Positions 49,775 through 58,511 of a stretch of 64,000 bases of DNA are shown in pieces. Within the stretch, counting starts at the first letter, position 1. Each line of letters begins with the position of its first letter. This DNA is from Catellatospora sp. TT07R-123 (lineage in GTDB: Bacteria > Actinomycetota > Actinomycetes > Mycobacteriales > Micromonosporaceae). The notes beneath the pieces are model-generated. The model was not told the DNA's origin. It made no database searches and worked only from the letters and a program-made list of their open reading frames with translations. The DNA lies in NCBI RefSeq assembly GCF_018327705.1, contig NZ_BNEM01000002.1, positions 4,216,001 to 4,280,000 of the forward strand. The letters are read 5' to 3'. The translations under genes and the position numbers were made by a program.

Positions 49775-52630
49775 TCAGCTTGCTGTCTTCTTCGCGGCAG
49801 CCTTCTTCGGCACACTCTTGGCGGGCTCAGCGGCCTTCTCGACCGCCTTCGCGGCGGTCGCCTTCTTGGCCGTCGTCTTCTTCGCCGCCGCCTTGGTCGC
49901 CGTGGCCTTCGTCGCCGCGGCGGCCTTCTTGGCCGGTGCCTTCTTGACCGCCTTCTTCGGGGCGGGCCCCTTCGCCCGCTTCTCCGACAGCATCTCGCTG
50001 GCCTGCTCGATGGTCAGACTCTCCGGGGACTGCCCGCGCCGCAGCGAGGCGTTGCTCTCGCCGTCGGTGACGTACGGGCCGAACCGGCCGTCCTTGATGA
50101 CGAGCTGCTTCTCCGTCAGCGGGTCGACGCCCATCTCCCGCAGCGGCGGCTGCGCCGTGCGGCGGCCCCGCTGCTTCGGGGCGGCCAGCAGCGTCAGCGC
50201 CTCGGCCAGGGTGACCGTGAACAGCTGCTCCTCGTTCTCCAGCGAGCGCGAGTCGCCGGCCCGCTCGATGTACGGGCCGTACCGGCCGTTCTTGGCGAAG
50301 ATCTCGGTGCCGTCGGCGTCCTTGCCGACCAGGCGCGGCAGCGACAGCAGCCGCAGCGCGTCGGCCAGGGTCAGCGTGTCCGGGGTGTGCGTCTTGAGCA
50401 GCGAGGAGTTGATCTCGCCACTGGAGACGTACGGCCCGTACCGGCCGGACTTGAGCACCACCGGCTCGCCCGTCTCCGGGTGGTCGCCGAGGCTGCGCTC
50501 GCCGCCGCCGCCGAGGAACAGCTCCTCGATCTTCTCCGGGGTCAGCTCGTCGGGGGCCAGCCCGTCCGGGACGGAGACGCGGTCGCCCTCGCTCGCGGTC
50601 TCGGCGTCGGGGTCGATGTCGCTGCCGGTGCCGGTGCCGGTGCCGGTGCCGTGCCCGTTGACGTTCGCGCCGCGCTGGAGGTACGGCCCGTACTTGCCGA
50701 CGCGGACGACCACGTCGCGGCCCTGCTCGTCGGTGAACAGCTTGATCGAGTTGATGCTGCGCGCGTCGATCTCGCCCAGGTGCTCGGTGACCAGCTTCTT
50801 CAGGCCGCCGGCCTGCGCGACCGAGCCCTCCTCCGCCGTCGGCGAGCCGAAGTAGAAGGAGGTCAGGAACTCCAGCGCGGTGGCGTCGCCGCCCGCGATC
50901 TGGTCGAGCTGGTCCTCCATCGCGGCGGTGAAGCCGTAGTCGACCAGGCGCGGGTAGTGCTGCTCCAGCAGCCCGATCACCGCGAACGCGACGAAGGTCG
51001 GGATCAGCGCCTGGCCGCGCTTGGTGACGTAGCCGCGGTCCTGGATCGTCTGCATGATCGACGCGTACGTCGACGGGCGCCCGATGCCCAGCTCCTCCAG
51101 CGCCTTGACCAGCGACGCCTCGGTGTAGCGGGATGGCGGCTGGGTCGTGTGCCCGACCGCCTCCAGCCCCTCCTCCGTCAGCGGCTGGTCCTTGACCAGC
51201 ACCGGCAGCTTGCGCTCGGCGTCGTCGGCCTCGGCCGACTCGTCGTCGGACGACTCGACGTACGCCCGCAGGAAGCCGGGGTCGGTGATGGTGCGGCCGC
51301 TGGAGCCGAAGTCGGCGTCCTCACCGGCCGCCGTGGTCGCCCGGATGCGCACGCTGACGCTCATGCCGACCGCGTCGGTCATCTGCGAGGCGACGGTGCG
51401 CTGCCAGATCAGCTCGTAGAGCTTGTACTCCTCGGTCGACAGCTCGTTGCGGACCGCGCCCGGGGTGCGGAAGTTCTCGCCCGCGGGGCGGATCGCCTCG
51501 TGCGCCTCCTGCGCGTTCTTGACCTTGCCGGTGTAGCGGCGCGGCTGCGGCGGGACCGCGCCGGAGCCGTAGAGCTCGGCGATCTGGGTCCGCGCGGCGG
51601 CCAGGGCCGACTCGGAGAGGTTCACCGAGTCGGTACGCATATAGGTGATGTAGCCGTTCTCGTACAGCCGCTGGGCGGTGCGCATCGTCGCCGCCGAGGA
51701 GAAGCGCAGCTTGCGCGCCGCCTCCTGCTGGAGCGTCGAGGTGATGAACGGGGGGTACGGCTTGCGCCGGTACGGCTTCTCCTCGACCCGGGTGACCGTG
51801 AACGGCCGGTCGTCCAGCCGCGCGGCCAGCCCCCGGGCGCCGTCGCCGTCGAGCTGCACCACGCCGGAGCCGGGCTTGAGCCGGCCGGTGGTGGGCTCGA
51901 AGTCCTTGCCGGAGGCGATGCGGTCGCCGTCCAGCGCGATCAGGGTCGCGGTGAAGGTGCGAGGCCCGTCACCGGGCTTCTGGACGGCGAGCGTCGCGGT
52001 GATGTCCCAGTAGTCGGCGGCACGGAACGCCATCCGCTGCTTCTCGCGCTCGACCACGATGCGGGTCGCCACCGACTGCACCCGGCCCGCGGACAGGCCG
52101 CGCTGCACCTTCTTCCACAGCACCGCCGACACGTCGTAGCCGTAGAGGCGGTCCAGGATGCGGCGGGTCTCCTGCGCGTCGACCAGGTCGCGGTCGATCT
52201 CGCGCGGGTTGGCCACGGCCGCCTGGATGGCCGGCTTGGTGATCTCGTGGAAGACCATCCGCTTGACCGGGACGCGCGGCTTCAGCGTCTCGACCAGGTG
52301 CCAGGCGATCGCCTCGCCCTCGCGGTCCTCATCTGTCGCCAGCAGGACCTCGTCGGCGTCCTTGAGCAGCGCCTTCAGCTTGCTGACGTGCTTGGCCCGG
52401 TCCGGGTTGACGATATATACGGGAGCGAAGCCGTTGTCGACGTCGACGCCGAGGTAGGCCCACGGCTCCTTCTTGTACTTCTCCGGCATCTGCTTGGACC
52501 CCGCAGGGAGGTCGCGGATGTGCCCGAGGCTCGCCTCGACGACGTATCCCGGGCCGAGGTAGCCCGAGATGGTCTTCGCCTTCGCCGGGGACTCGACGAT
52601 CACCAGCCGGTTCCTGGAAGCAGTCGGCAC
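49775..52630 (-). CDS. topA: DNA topoisomerase I
   Basis: Relaxes negative supercoils through a tyrosyl-DNA intermediate. 951 residues. Toprim domain: E13 in IVESPAKAKT and the acidic cluster D100/D102/E104 in LLATDEDREGE. Active-site tyrosine Y330 in GYITYMRTDS. The second half has several C-terminal repeat domains, each with a GRYGPY-like or GRFGPY motif. The end is a lysine- and alanine-rich tail (from about residue 890), typical of actinobacterial TopA and thought to bind DNA. ATG 52630. The upstream gap of 380 nt contains its promoter on the minus strand and the operators of the next plus-strand gene. Confidence 0.97.
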   Translation of the reverse strand: MPTASRNRLVIVESPAKAKTISGYLGPGYVVEASLGHIRDLPAGSKQMPEKYKKEPWAYLGVDVDNGFAPVYIVNPDRAKHVSKLKALLKDADEVLLATDEDREGEAIAWHLVETLKPRVPVKRMVFHEITKPAIQAAVANPREIDRDLVDAQETRRILDRLYGYDVSAVLWKKVQRGLSAGRVQSVATRIVVEREKQRMAFRAADYWDITATLAVQKPGDGPRTFTATLIALDGDRIASGKDFEPTTGRLKPGSGVVQLDGDGARGLAARLDDRPFTVTRVEEKPYRRKPYPPFITSTLQQEAARKLRFSSAATMRTAQRLYENGYITYMRTDSVNLSESALAAARTQIAELYGSGAVPPQPRRYTGKVKNAQEAHEAIRPAGENFRTPGAVRNELSTEEYKLYELIWQRTVASQMTDAVGMSVSVRIRATTAAGEDADFGSSGRTITDPGFLRAYVESSDDESAEADDAERKLPVLVKDQPLTEEGLEAVGHTTQPPSRYTEASLVKALEELGIGRPSTYASIMQTIQDRGYVTKRGQALIPTFVAFAVIGLLEQHYPRLVDYGFTAAMEDQLDQIAGGDATALEFLTSFYFGSPTAEEGSVAQAGGLKKLVTEHLGEIDARSINSIKLFTDEQGRDVVVRVGKYGPYLQRGANVNGHGTGTGTGTGSDIDPDAETASEGDRVSVPDGLAPDELTPEKIEELFLGGGGERSLGDHPETGEPVVLKSGRYGPYVSSGEINSSLLKTHTPDTLTLADALRLLSLPRLVGKDADGTEIFAKNGRYGPYIERAGDSRSLENEEQLFTVTLAEALTLLAAPKQRGRRTAQPPLREMGVDPLTEKQLVIKDGRFGPYVTDGESNASLRRGQSPESLTIEQASEMLSEKRAKGPAPKKAVKKAPAKKAAAATKATATKAAAKKTTAKKATAAKAVEKAAEPAKSVPKKAAAKKTAS

Positions 52631-52891
52631 GTTTTTCTCTCCGCGGTGGTCCGGGTGGCTTCAGCCGCCCACCGGGCGGCTCGGTCTGAGGTTACGCAGC
52701 AGGCGAGCGGCGGCTGATGCCCCGAGGAGGTGACACCGGCCGCGGATGTCCAAGGTAACGCTCAGTGTGCGTCAGGGGTTACACACCCCATTGACGTACG
52801 GGCACATTCTTGTGACCGGAGACACGATACTCCGCGCCATAAACCGGACAAGAGGGATTCCATACTGCGCGCCAACCGGCGATCTTGCAAA
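52631..52891. other. Intergenic stretch upstream of topA
   Basis: No convincing gene. It contains the topA leader and promoter on the minus strand. An AT-richer patch (52780-52900) lies before the operator array and is unlike the neighbouring coding DNA. A possible short ORF from 52746 lacks homology and runs through the operators, so it is not called. Confidence 0.5.
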
Positions 52892-52987
52892 ATGTTGCCC
52901 ACAGCCAACATCGCCTCGCTTCTCCCCGAATGTTGGCTACAGCCAACATTCGACCTGTAGCGTGCTAATGTTGGCTTCGCCCAACAT
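52892..52987 (+). promoter_or_regulatory. Three 20-bp operators at 38-bp period
   Basis: ATGTTGCCCACAGCCAACAT (52892-52911), ATGTTGGCTACAGCCAACAT (52930-52949) and ATGTTGGCTTCGCCCAACAT (52968-52987). Consensus ATGTTGGCT-nn-AGCCAACAT; the middle copy has perfect 10-nt half sites when flanking A and T are included. Centres are exactly 38 bp apart. The last ends 23 nt before the HipB-like start codon, so binding would block transcription of that gene. Confidence 0.85.
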
Positions 52988-53010
52988 CACAAACTTGGGG
53001 CGGAGTCTTC

Positions 53011-53268
53011 ATGTGGTACCGCATTCGGGGTAGCCGGGGCGTCAAACAGGCGCTCCAGGGCGCTCGACGCGAGCGCGGCCTGACCCAGGCACAGCTCGCC
53101 GGCCTCGTCGGAACCGACCGCACCACCATCCTGAACATGGAAGCCGGGCGCAATCCGGCCGTCAATCGCCTCGTCGAGGCATTCGCCACCATGGGGTTCG
53201 ACCTCATCGCGGTGCCACGTACCGCTCATGTCAGCGTCGCCGAGGGGGCACCCGACAGTCATGAGTGA
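53011..53268 (+). CDS. HipB-like XRE antitoxin/repressor, orphan
   Basis: 85 residues. The helix-turn-helix spans about 10-65: GVKQALQGARRERGLTQAQLAGLVGTDRTTILNMEAGRNPAVNRLVEAFATMGFDLIAVPR in order, the pattern of HipB antitoxins, including the (G)RNPAVNRL-type segment. ATG 53011 has GGGGCGGAG upstream. HipB normally binds operators as a dimer and neutralises the kinase toxin HipA encoded next to it. No HipA follows here; a 46-codon ORF overlaps its 3' end by 8 nt instead. The three upstream operators strongly suggest autorepression. Confidence 0.85.
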   Translation: MWYRIRGSRGVKQALQGARRERGLTQAQLAGLVGTDRTTILNMEAGRNPAVNRLVEAFATMGFDLIAVPRTAHVSVAEGAPDSHE

Positions 53269-53401
53269 ATCGCAGATCTGGCTCTCCGACGAGCACGTCG
53301 CTGTCCAGCGCGGACGGCTCAAGCTCGCCCATCTGCCCGACGCGATTGATCGACGCCAGGTGACCGACCGGACGGCGGCTGCGCCGCGCCCGGGTTCGTG
53401 A
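53261..53401 (+). CDS. 46-codon ORF overlapping the HipB-like gene, possible toxin remnant
   Basis: Starts at an ATG inside the HipB 3' end (8-nt overlap), reads SESQIWLSDEHVAVQRGRL then KLAHLPDAIDRRQVTDR and stops at 53401, 1 nt before the convergent regulator. The position is that of a hipA gene, but the product is a tenth of the length and does not clearly match the HipA N terminus. It may be a degraded toxin, a new short partner or a non-functional leftover. Confidence 0.4.
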   Translation: MSESQIWLSDEHVAVQRGRLKLAHLPDAIDRRQVTDRTAAAPRPGS

Positions 53402-53402
53402 A

Positions 53403-54392
53403 TCAGGCCCAGCCGTGGCGGGCGGCGTGCCAGCCGAGCTGCATGCGGGTGTCGACCCCGGCCAGGTCCATCAGGTGGCGCAGCCGGCGCTGGAGCGTAC
53501 GCAGGGACAGGTCGAGCTGCGTGGCCACGGCCTGGTCGGTCAGGCCGGACAGCAGCAACGCCATGATCCGCCGGTCCAGCGGGGTGGGCCCGTCCGACTC
53601 CACCTCCGCGTACGGCAGCTCGCCGCCCGTGAACGCGGCCAGCTCCAGCGGGTACGCCCGCTGCCACACGATCTCGAACAGCGCCTCCAGCGCGGCCAGC
53701 AGCGCGCTGCGGTGCAGCAGGACGGCGCCGGGCTCGCTGCCGGGCAGGAACGACACCGCGATCGGCACCAGCGCCAGGTCCTCGTCGGCCAGGATGAGCT
53801 TCATCGGCAGCGAGTCCGCGACGCGCAGCTCCAGGCCTCGCTGGAGTGAGTCCATGATCTCCGGCACGATGCCGGGCTCGGCCAGCACCGGCCGCTCCAG
53901 CACCACCCGGAAGCGCACGCCCCGTTCGGCCGCGGCGTCCTCCTGGGCGTTCGAGCCCGGCGGCACCGCGATGTACGGCGCCGTGACGAAGTGCCGGATC
54001 TCCTTGCGGGCCGCCTGCTGCACCTGCTGGAACCGGTGGCGGATCGCGTCGACGCCGGACAGCACCTCGATCAGCTCGCCGATGCTGCGCCCGGCCACCG
54101 CCGCGCGGTGCTCCTCGGCGAGGGTGACCAGCGCCTGCTCGGCCATGCGCAGGCCGTCGCGCCGTTCGGTGATCATGGCGCCGAGCGCCATCGCGGGCGG
54201 CGCTGCGACGTACGCCTCCCCGCCGGAGCGCTGGGCCAGGCCGGACCCGACCAATCGGGACAGTGCCCGGTCCACGTCCGGTTCGGGCAGCTCAAGCACG
54301 TCGGCCAGCAGCATCGCGGTGGTGCTGGGCCGGCCGAGCAGGGCGCGGTAGACCCGCTCCTCGGTGGGGTCGAGCCCCAGCGCGCCCAGCAT
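53403..54392 (-). CDS. TrmB/LuxR-type transcriptional regulator
   Basis: 329 residues. N-terminal winged helix of TrmB type (GALGLDPTEERVYRALLGRPSTTAMLLADVLELPEPDVDRALSRLVGSGL, about 2-50) and a C-terminal LuxR-type helix-turn-helix (LDRRIMALLLSGLTDQAVATQLDLSLRTLQRRLRHLMDLAGVDTRMQLG, about 270-318). The middle binds an unknown signal. ATG 54392 has GGGGAGGG at 6 nt; the open stretch upstream is noise. It follows the subtilase gene on the same strand after a hairpin terminator. This domain pair is frequent in streptomycetes and relatives beside secondary-metabolism or protease genes. Confidence 0.8.
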   Translation of the reverse strand: MLGALGLDPTEERVYRALLGRPSTTAMLLADVLELPEPDVDRALSRLVGSGLAQRSGGEAYVAAPPAMALGAMITERRDGLRMAEQALVTLAEEHRAAVAGRSIGELIEVLSGVDAIRHRFQQVQQAARKEIRHFVTAPYIAVPPGSNAQEDAAAERGVRFRVVLERPVLAEPGIVPEIMDSLQRGLELRVADSLPMKLILADEDLALVPIAVSFLPGSEPGAVLLHRSALLAALEALFEIVWQRAYPLELAAFTGGELPYAEVESDGPTPLDRRIMALLLSGLTDQAVATQLDLSLRTLQRRLRHLMDLAGVDTRMQLGWHAARHGWA

Positions 54393-54485
54393 CGGCACCC
54401 TCCCCGGTGGTGATGACTGCGGGGAGAGTATGCGCCATGGTGCGGAAACTTGAATAGTCCCTGCTGACGAGCTGTCAGACGGGAC

Positions 54486-54515
54486 GGGCCCCGGGGAGTC
54501 TCCTCCCCGGGGCCC
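54486..54515 (-). terminator. Terminator after the subtilase gene
   Basis: Perfect 12-bp GC arms GGGCCCCGGGGA and TCCCCGGGGCCC with a 6-nt loop, 11 nt after the protease stop on the minus strand. Confidence 0.85.
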
Positions 54516-54526
54516 ACCTCGGTGAC

Positions 54527-57500
54527 TCATCGCAGGCCGTACGCCCGGATGATCTCGTTCTTGACGCTGTAGCCGCTGTTCGTCTCGGCGCTCGCGCGAA
54601 TCGAGACGAAGCCGCCGGCCTTGTTCGCGGTCTTGAACGAACCGGTCCAGTAGCCGTCGGCGCCCTTGGTCAGGGTCACCTTCTGCCAGGTGGCACCGTC
54701 GTCGTAGGAGACGGACAGGGTCACCTTGGTGACCTTGCCGGGCACGGTGCCGTGGTCCATCGAGACCGGGTGCAGCGTGATCTGCTGGTTCGCGTTGGCC
54801 TTCACGTCGCCGTGCAGGTCGGTCTCCAGCGCGTAGTCCAGGTTCAGCACCGAGAACGGCTCGAAGTAGTCCGAGTCCACGTAGCCGGACTTGAAGGTCC
54901 ACTCGCTGTGGGTACGGGTCGACAGCCGGAACAGATCACCGGGCCGCTCCGCGTCCAGGACGGCGCGGTAGGGCAGGTTGCCCGCCGGCACCTCCTGCCA
55001 CTGCATGTCGCCGCTGAACTGGTTGTCGTAGATCGGCGTGTCGCCCTGGAACACCTGCAGGTGCTCCGGCGTCGCGCCCCACGGCAGGTAGCCGCCGAGC
55101 CGCATCACGTCGCTGGACGAGCCCCAGGCCAGGACGTTCCAGGTCATGTAGTTCTGCGCGCGGGAGTTCTGCACGCCGAAGGAGTCGCTCATGCCGGGGC
55201 GGGTCGCCGGGGCGAACCAGTCCAGTCGCGGCGTGCTGCCCTTGGCGAACGTGTTGGCGCCCGACACCATGACCCACGGCAGCTCGCCGTAGCTGTTCTG
55301 CTCGTGCGACTCCGCCCATTCCTGGTCGGGGGTGACCCACTCGACCCGGGTGCCCGGGTGCCACTCCCGCTCGGGGAAGCCGAGCGCCGGGATGATGGTC
55401 AGGTCGATGCGGAACCCGGAGCCCTCGGCGGGGGCGCCCGCGTTGTAGTACCGAGCGTCGATCTTCACGAGGTCGCGCTGGCTCGGCTTGTAGACCAGCG
55501 GCTTGTCCGGCACCTGGCCGGGGTAGGCGCGGGCCAGGTCGTACACGAACGGGGTGTATTCCGTCTGCTTCACCCGCAGGTTGACGAAGCCGAGCTTGGC
55601 CATCGCGATGAGCAGCTTGCCCGCGTCGCGGTGCACGGTGGCGACGGGGATCGTCGACTCCCCGACGATCTCCAGCAGGCCGCCGGGCGCGTCGTTGACC
55701 ACGATCAGGGCCTTCGCCCCGGCCGCGATCGCGGCGGCGGTGCGCTCCTCGGGCATGACCTCGTCGCTGCGCTGCACGACGACGAGCCTGCCCTTGGCCT
55801 TGATCTTGCGGTAGTCCGCCGGCGCACCCTTGCCGGCGTAGACCGCCAGCATGGTGTCCGCGGAGGTGTCCAGGGTGCTGCCCGCCTGCACCAGCGTCTC
55901 GAAGTGGAGCAGCCCGGCCATCCCGCTCAGGCTGAGCAGCTCCTCTCCCTTGCGCCAGCGGCTGGTGAAGACGAACTCGCCCTGCGTCATCTTCTCCGTC
56001 GGGGAGACGTAGACGTCGTCGTACATCGGCGGGACCTCGTAGCCGCCCCGGATGTCGTACCACGGGTCGGTCCCGTTGAAGTGGATCTTGTAGTTGACGA
56101 TGACCTGCCGGTTCTCGGCGTGCTGCGGCGCCTCGGTCTCCAGCAGGCGCGCCTTGCTCGCGTCCAGGGCGACGTCGGCCGGGCCGCCGGCGAGGATGAC
56201 CTCCGGGTCGACCAGCACGGCCAGACCGCTGCGGTCCGCCTTCGCACCCGCCACGTCGAGGTAGCTCGACACGGTGTAGGTGCCGGGGGGCATGCGCAGG
56301 GTCGTCGAGCCCTCGACGTAGAGCGACCACGGCCACTCGCTGCCGGCCTGGTTGATCCCGACGTAGCCCGAGGCCGGCTTGCCGTCCCGCCCGACCAGCT
56401 TGATGTTCAGGTCGTAGGCCTCGTCCTCCTTGAGCAGCCCGACCGAGGTGCGGGTCACCGGCTGGCCGGTGGCCGCGTCGGTGCCGACCACGTAACCGGT
56501 GTTGCTGCCGTTCGGGGCGGCCTGCGGGTCGCCGGTGACCGGAACCGTCGCCGTCCCGCCGGCCGGCACGGTGACCGTGGCGGCGCCCAGCGTGAACGCG
56601 CCACCGGTGTCGGTCAGCGCCAGGTTCAGCGTGACGTCGGCGGTGCCGCTGTTGGTGAAGGTCAGGTCCTTGGTGACGGCGGTGTCGGTCGGCTGGTGCG
56701 GCCACTTGTAGTTGCCGAAGAACAGCGTGCCGGTGCCGCGAACGGTGTTGCGGACGGCGGCGGCCACGTCCAGCCGTCCGGTGCCGACCTGGTACGGGTT
56801 GTACCAGTCGGCCAGGCCCTTGGCGCTGCTCATCAGCGCTTCCTTGAGCTGCTGGCCGGTCCAGTCGGGGTGCCGCTGCTTCAGGATCGCGGCCGCGCCC
56901 GACACGTGCGGGGTGGCCATCGAGGTGCCGCTGATGGTCCAGTACATGCCGTCGTTGGCCGGGTTGACCTGCTGCTGCGAACGGGCGGCGGTGATGTCGA
57001 CGCCCGGCGCGGAGATGTCCGGCTTCATGGCACCGTTGGTCAGCGGCCCGGTGCTGGAGAAGTAGGCGAGGCCGTCCTGCTTGTCGGTCGCCGCGACGGT
57101 GAGCGCCGAGGCGGCCGCACCGGGCGCGGAGATGCTCTGCGGACCCGCGTTGCCGGCGGCGATGACGAACAGCGTGCCGTACTGCGCGGACAGCTGGTCG
57201 ACCGCCATCGACATCGGGTCCGTGCCGTCCGACGGGAAGCTGTCGCCGAGGCTCATGCTCACGATGTCGGCGCCCTGCTGGGCCGCCCACTCCATGCCCG
57301 CGAGGACCCACGAGTCGGCGCCGTTGCCCTCGACACCGCCGAGCACCTTGCCGACGATCAGGTCGGCGCCGGGCGCGACGCCCTTGTAGTCGCCGCCGGA
57401 GGCGGCGCCGGTGCCCACGATCGTCGAGGCGACGTGGGTGCCGTGGCCGTGGATGTCGATGACGGACTCGCCGGGCACGAAGCTGGCGGTGCCGTCGATC

Positions 57501-58264
57501 TGGGTGGCCAGGTCGGGGTGGGTCGTGTCGATGCCGGTGTCGAGCACGGCGACCTTGACGCCGTGGCCGTCGTAACCGGCCGCCCACGCCTCGGGCGCGC
57601 CGATCAGCGGCACGCTCTCCTTGAGGTCGACCTTGACCTGGCCGTCGAGCCACAGCTTGGCCACGCCCGAGCCGAGCGCCGTGGCGCCCTGCGGGGCGAC
57701 GGTGGTCCAGAAGGTGCGGGTCTGCCGCTTGTCGGCCGACAGCGAGGCGCCGTGGATGCCGTTCAGCCTGCGGACCAGCCTGCTGCCGCGCGGCGCCGCC
57801 GGATCGGCCGTCTTGGCCTTGGTCTTGGCCGGGGTGTACGTGGCGATCAGCGGCACCTGGGACGACTTGGCGTCGTCGTAGCCCATCTCGATCAGATCCG
57901 TGACGTCGAACAGCCGCCGGTCCAGCTTGTTCGCGTACAGCAGCGACGCGGCCTCGTCCGGGATGACGTACAGGTCGCCCTTGATCTCCTGGATCTTCAC
58001 GCCGCCGACGGCGTTGTCCGGCCGGTCGACATCGGCGATCTGCCTGCCGTCAGACATCGTGGTGACCGTGACGACATCGCCGGTGACCAAGGTGACCTTG
58101 TGGGTCGCCGAGGGCTTGGCGGGAACGGTGGGCTTGCTCGGCGCGGCCGAAGCGGGCGCCTGCAGGACGGCGAAACCCGCCGCGAGCAGCGGCACCACCG
58201 CGGCCGCCGAGACCAGCTGCCACCGCCTGCGACGGGTGCCGGGGGAATGTGAGGGGGAGAACAT
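54527..58264 (-). CDS. Large secreted S8 subtilase
   Basis: Exported serine protease, 1245 residues, about three times a plain subtilisin. Signal peptide (about 1-41) with a basic start GTRRRRW; propeptide (about 42-220); catalytic domain with D242 (AVLDTGID), H274 (GHGTHVAS), oxyanion N372 (AAGNAGP) and S448 (SGTSMATPHVSG). Then an immunoglobulin-like region (TFTNSGTADVTLNLAL), a protease-associated-like domain (about 830-950) and C-terminal beta domains that end in VTKVTLSVSYDDGATWQKV. ATG 58264. It is divergent from the SARP gene and followed by the TrmB/LuxR regulator. It may process other secreted proteins; substrate unknown. Confidence 0.92.
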   Translation of the reverse strand: MFSPSHSPGTRRRRWQLVSAAAVVPLLAAGFAVLQAPASAAPSKPTVPAKPSATHKVTLVTGDVVTVTTMSDGRQIADVDRPDNAVGGVKIQEIKGDLYVIPDEAASLLYANKLDRRLFDVTDLIEMGYDDAKSSQVPLIATYTPAKTKAKTADPAAPRGSRLVRRLNGIHGASLSADKRQTRTFWTTVAPQGATALGSGVAKLWLDGQVKVDLKESVPLIGAPEAWAAGYDGHGVKVAVLDTGIDTTHPDLATQIDGTASFVPGESVIDIHGHGTHVASTIVGTGAASGGDYKGVAPGADLIVGKVLGGVEGNGADSWVLAGMEWAAQQGADIVSMSLGDSFPSDGTDPMSMAVDQLSAQYGTLFVIAAGNAGPQSISAPGAAASALTVAATDKQDGLAYFSSTGPLTNGAMKPDISAPGVDITAARSQQQVNPANDGMYWTISGTSMATPHVSGAAAILKQRHPDWTGQQLKEALMSSAKGLADWYNPYQVGTGRLDVAAAVRNTVRGTGTLFFGNYKWPHQPTDTAVTKDLTFTNSGTADVTLNLALTDTGGAFTLGAATVTVPAGGTATVPVTGDPQAAPNGSNTGYVVGTDAATGQPVTRTSVGLLKEDEAYDLNIKLVGRDGKPASGYVGINQAGSEWPWSLYVEGSTTLRMPPGTYTVSSYLDVAGAKADRSGLAVLVDPEVILAGGPADVALDASKARLLETEAPQHAENRQVIVNYKIHFNGTDPWYDIRGGYEVPPMYDDVYVSPTEKMTQGEFVFTSRWRKGEELLSLSGMAGLLHFETLVQAGSTLDTSADTMLAVYAGKGAPADYRKIKAKGRLVVVQRSDEVMPEERTAAAIAAGAKALIVVNDAPGGLLEIVGESTIPVATVHRDAGKLLIAMAKLGFVNLRVKQTEYTPFVYDLARAYPGQVPDKPLVYKPSQRDLVKIDARYYNAGAPAEGSGFRIDLTIIPALGFPEREWHPGTRVEWVTPDQEWAESHEQNSYGELPWVMVSGANTFAKGSTPRLDWFAPATRPGMSDSFGVQNSRAQNYMTWNVLAWGSSSDVMRLGGYLPWGATPEHLQVFQGDTPIYDNQFSGDMQWQEVPAGNLPYRAVLDAERPGDLFRLSTRTHSEWTFKSGYVDSDYFEPFSVLNLDYALETDLHGDVKANANQQITLHPVSMDHGTVPGKVTKVTLSVSYDDGATWQKVTLTKGADGYWTGSFKTANKAGGFVSIRASAETNSGYSVKNEIIRAYGLR

Positions 58265-58511
58265 GACAAGGGTCTACCGGGTCGGCAGCCCTCGGGTGAA
58301 TAGACGATGTTGGCGGGGTTCCGTCATGGCGAAAGTCCGCCAATGTCCAGGTACCGACCCGGTCACGCTGAGCACCGGCCAGGGTGACGCGGCATGCGCG
58401 ATCATCCATACTGGCGCTGTCCGGTGGCCTGTGACCTGGACTGACGTGCTCGACCGACGCGCCGGGCCGACGTGACCGGGCCGTTACACTGGGCGCCCCT
58501 GAGGTGCGACG

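Noticed and set aside
49664-52717. A 1017-codon open frame antisense to topA (and similar frames over 1100 codons opposite the subtilase and SARP genes)
   Set aside because: These are codon-bias shadows of very GC-rich genes: composition is dominated by Arg, Gly, Ala and Leu without domain motifs, while the other strand encodes clear proteins.
52746-53033. A 95-codon plus-strand ORF upstream of the HipB-like gene
   Set aside because: No family resemblance, it runs through the three operators and overlaps the true HipB start, and its ribosome site is poor.
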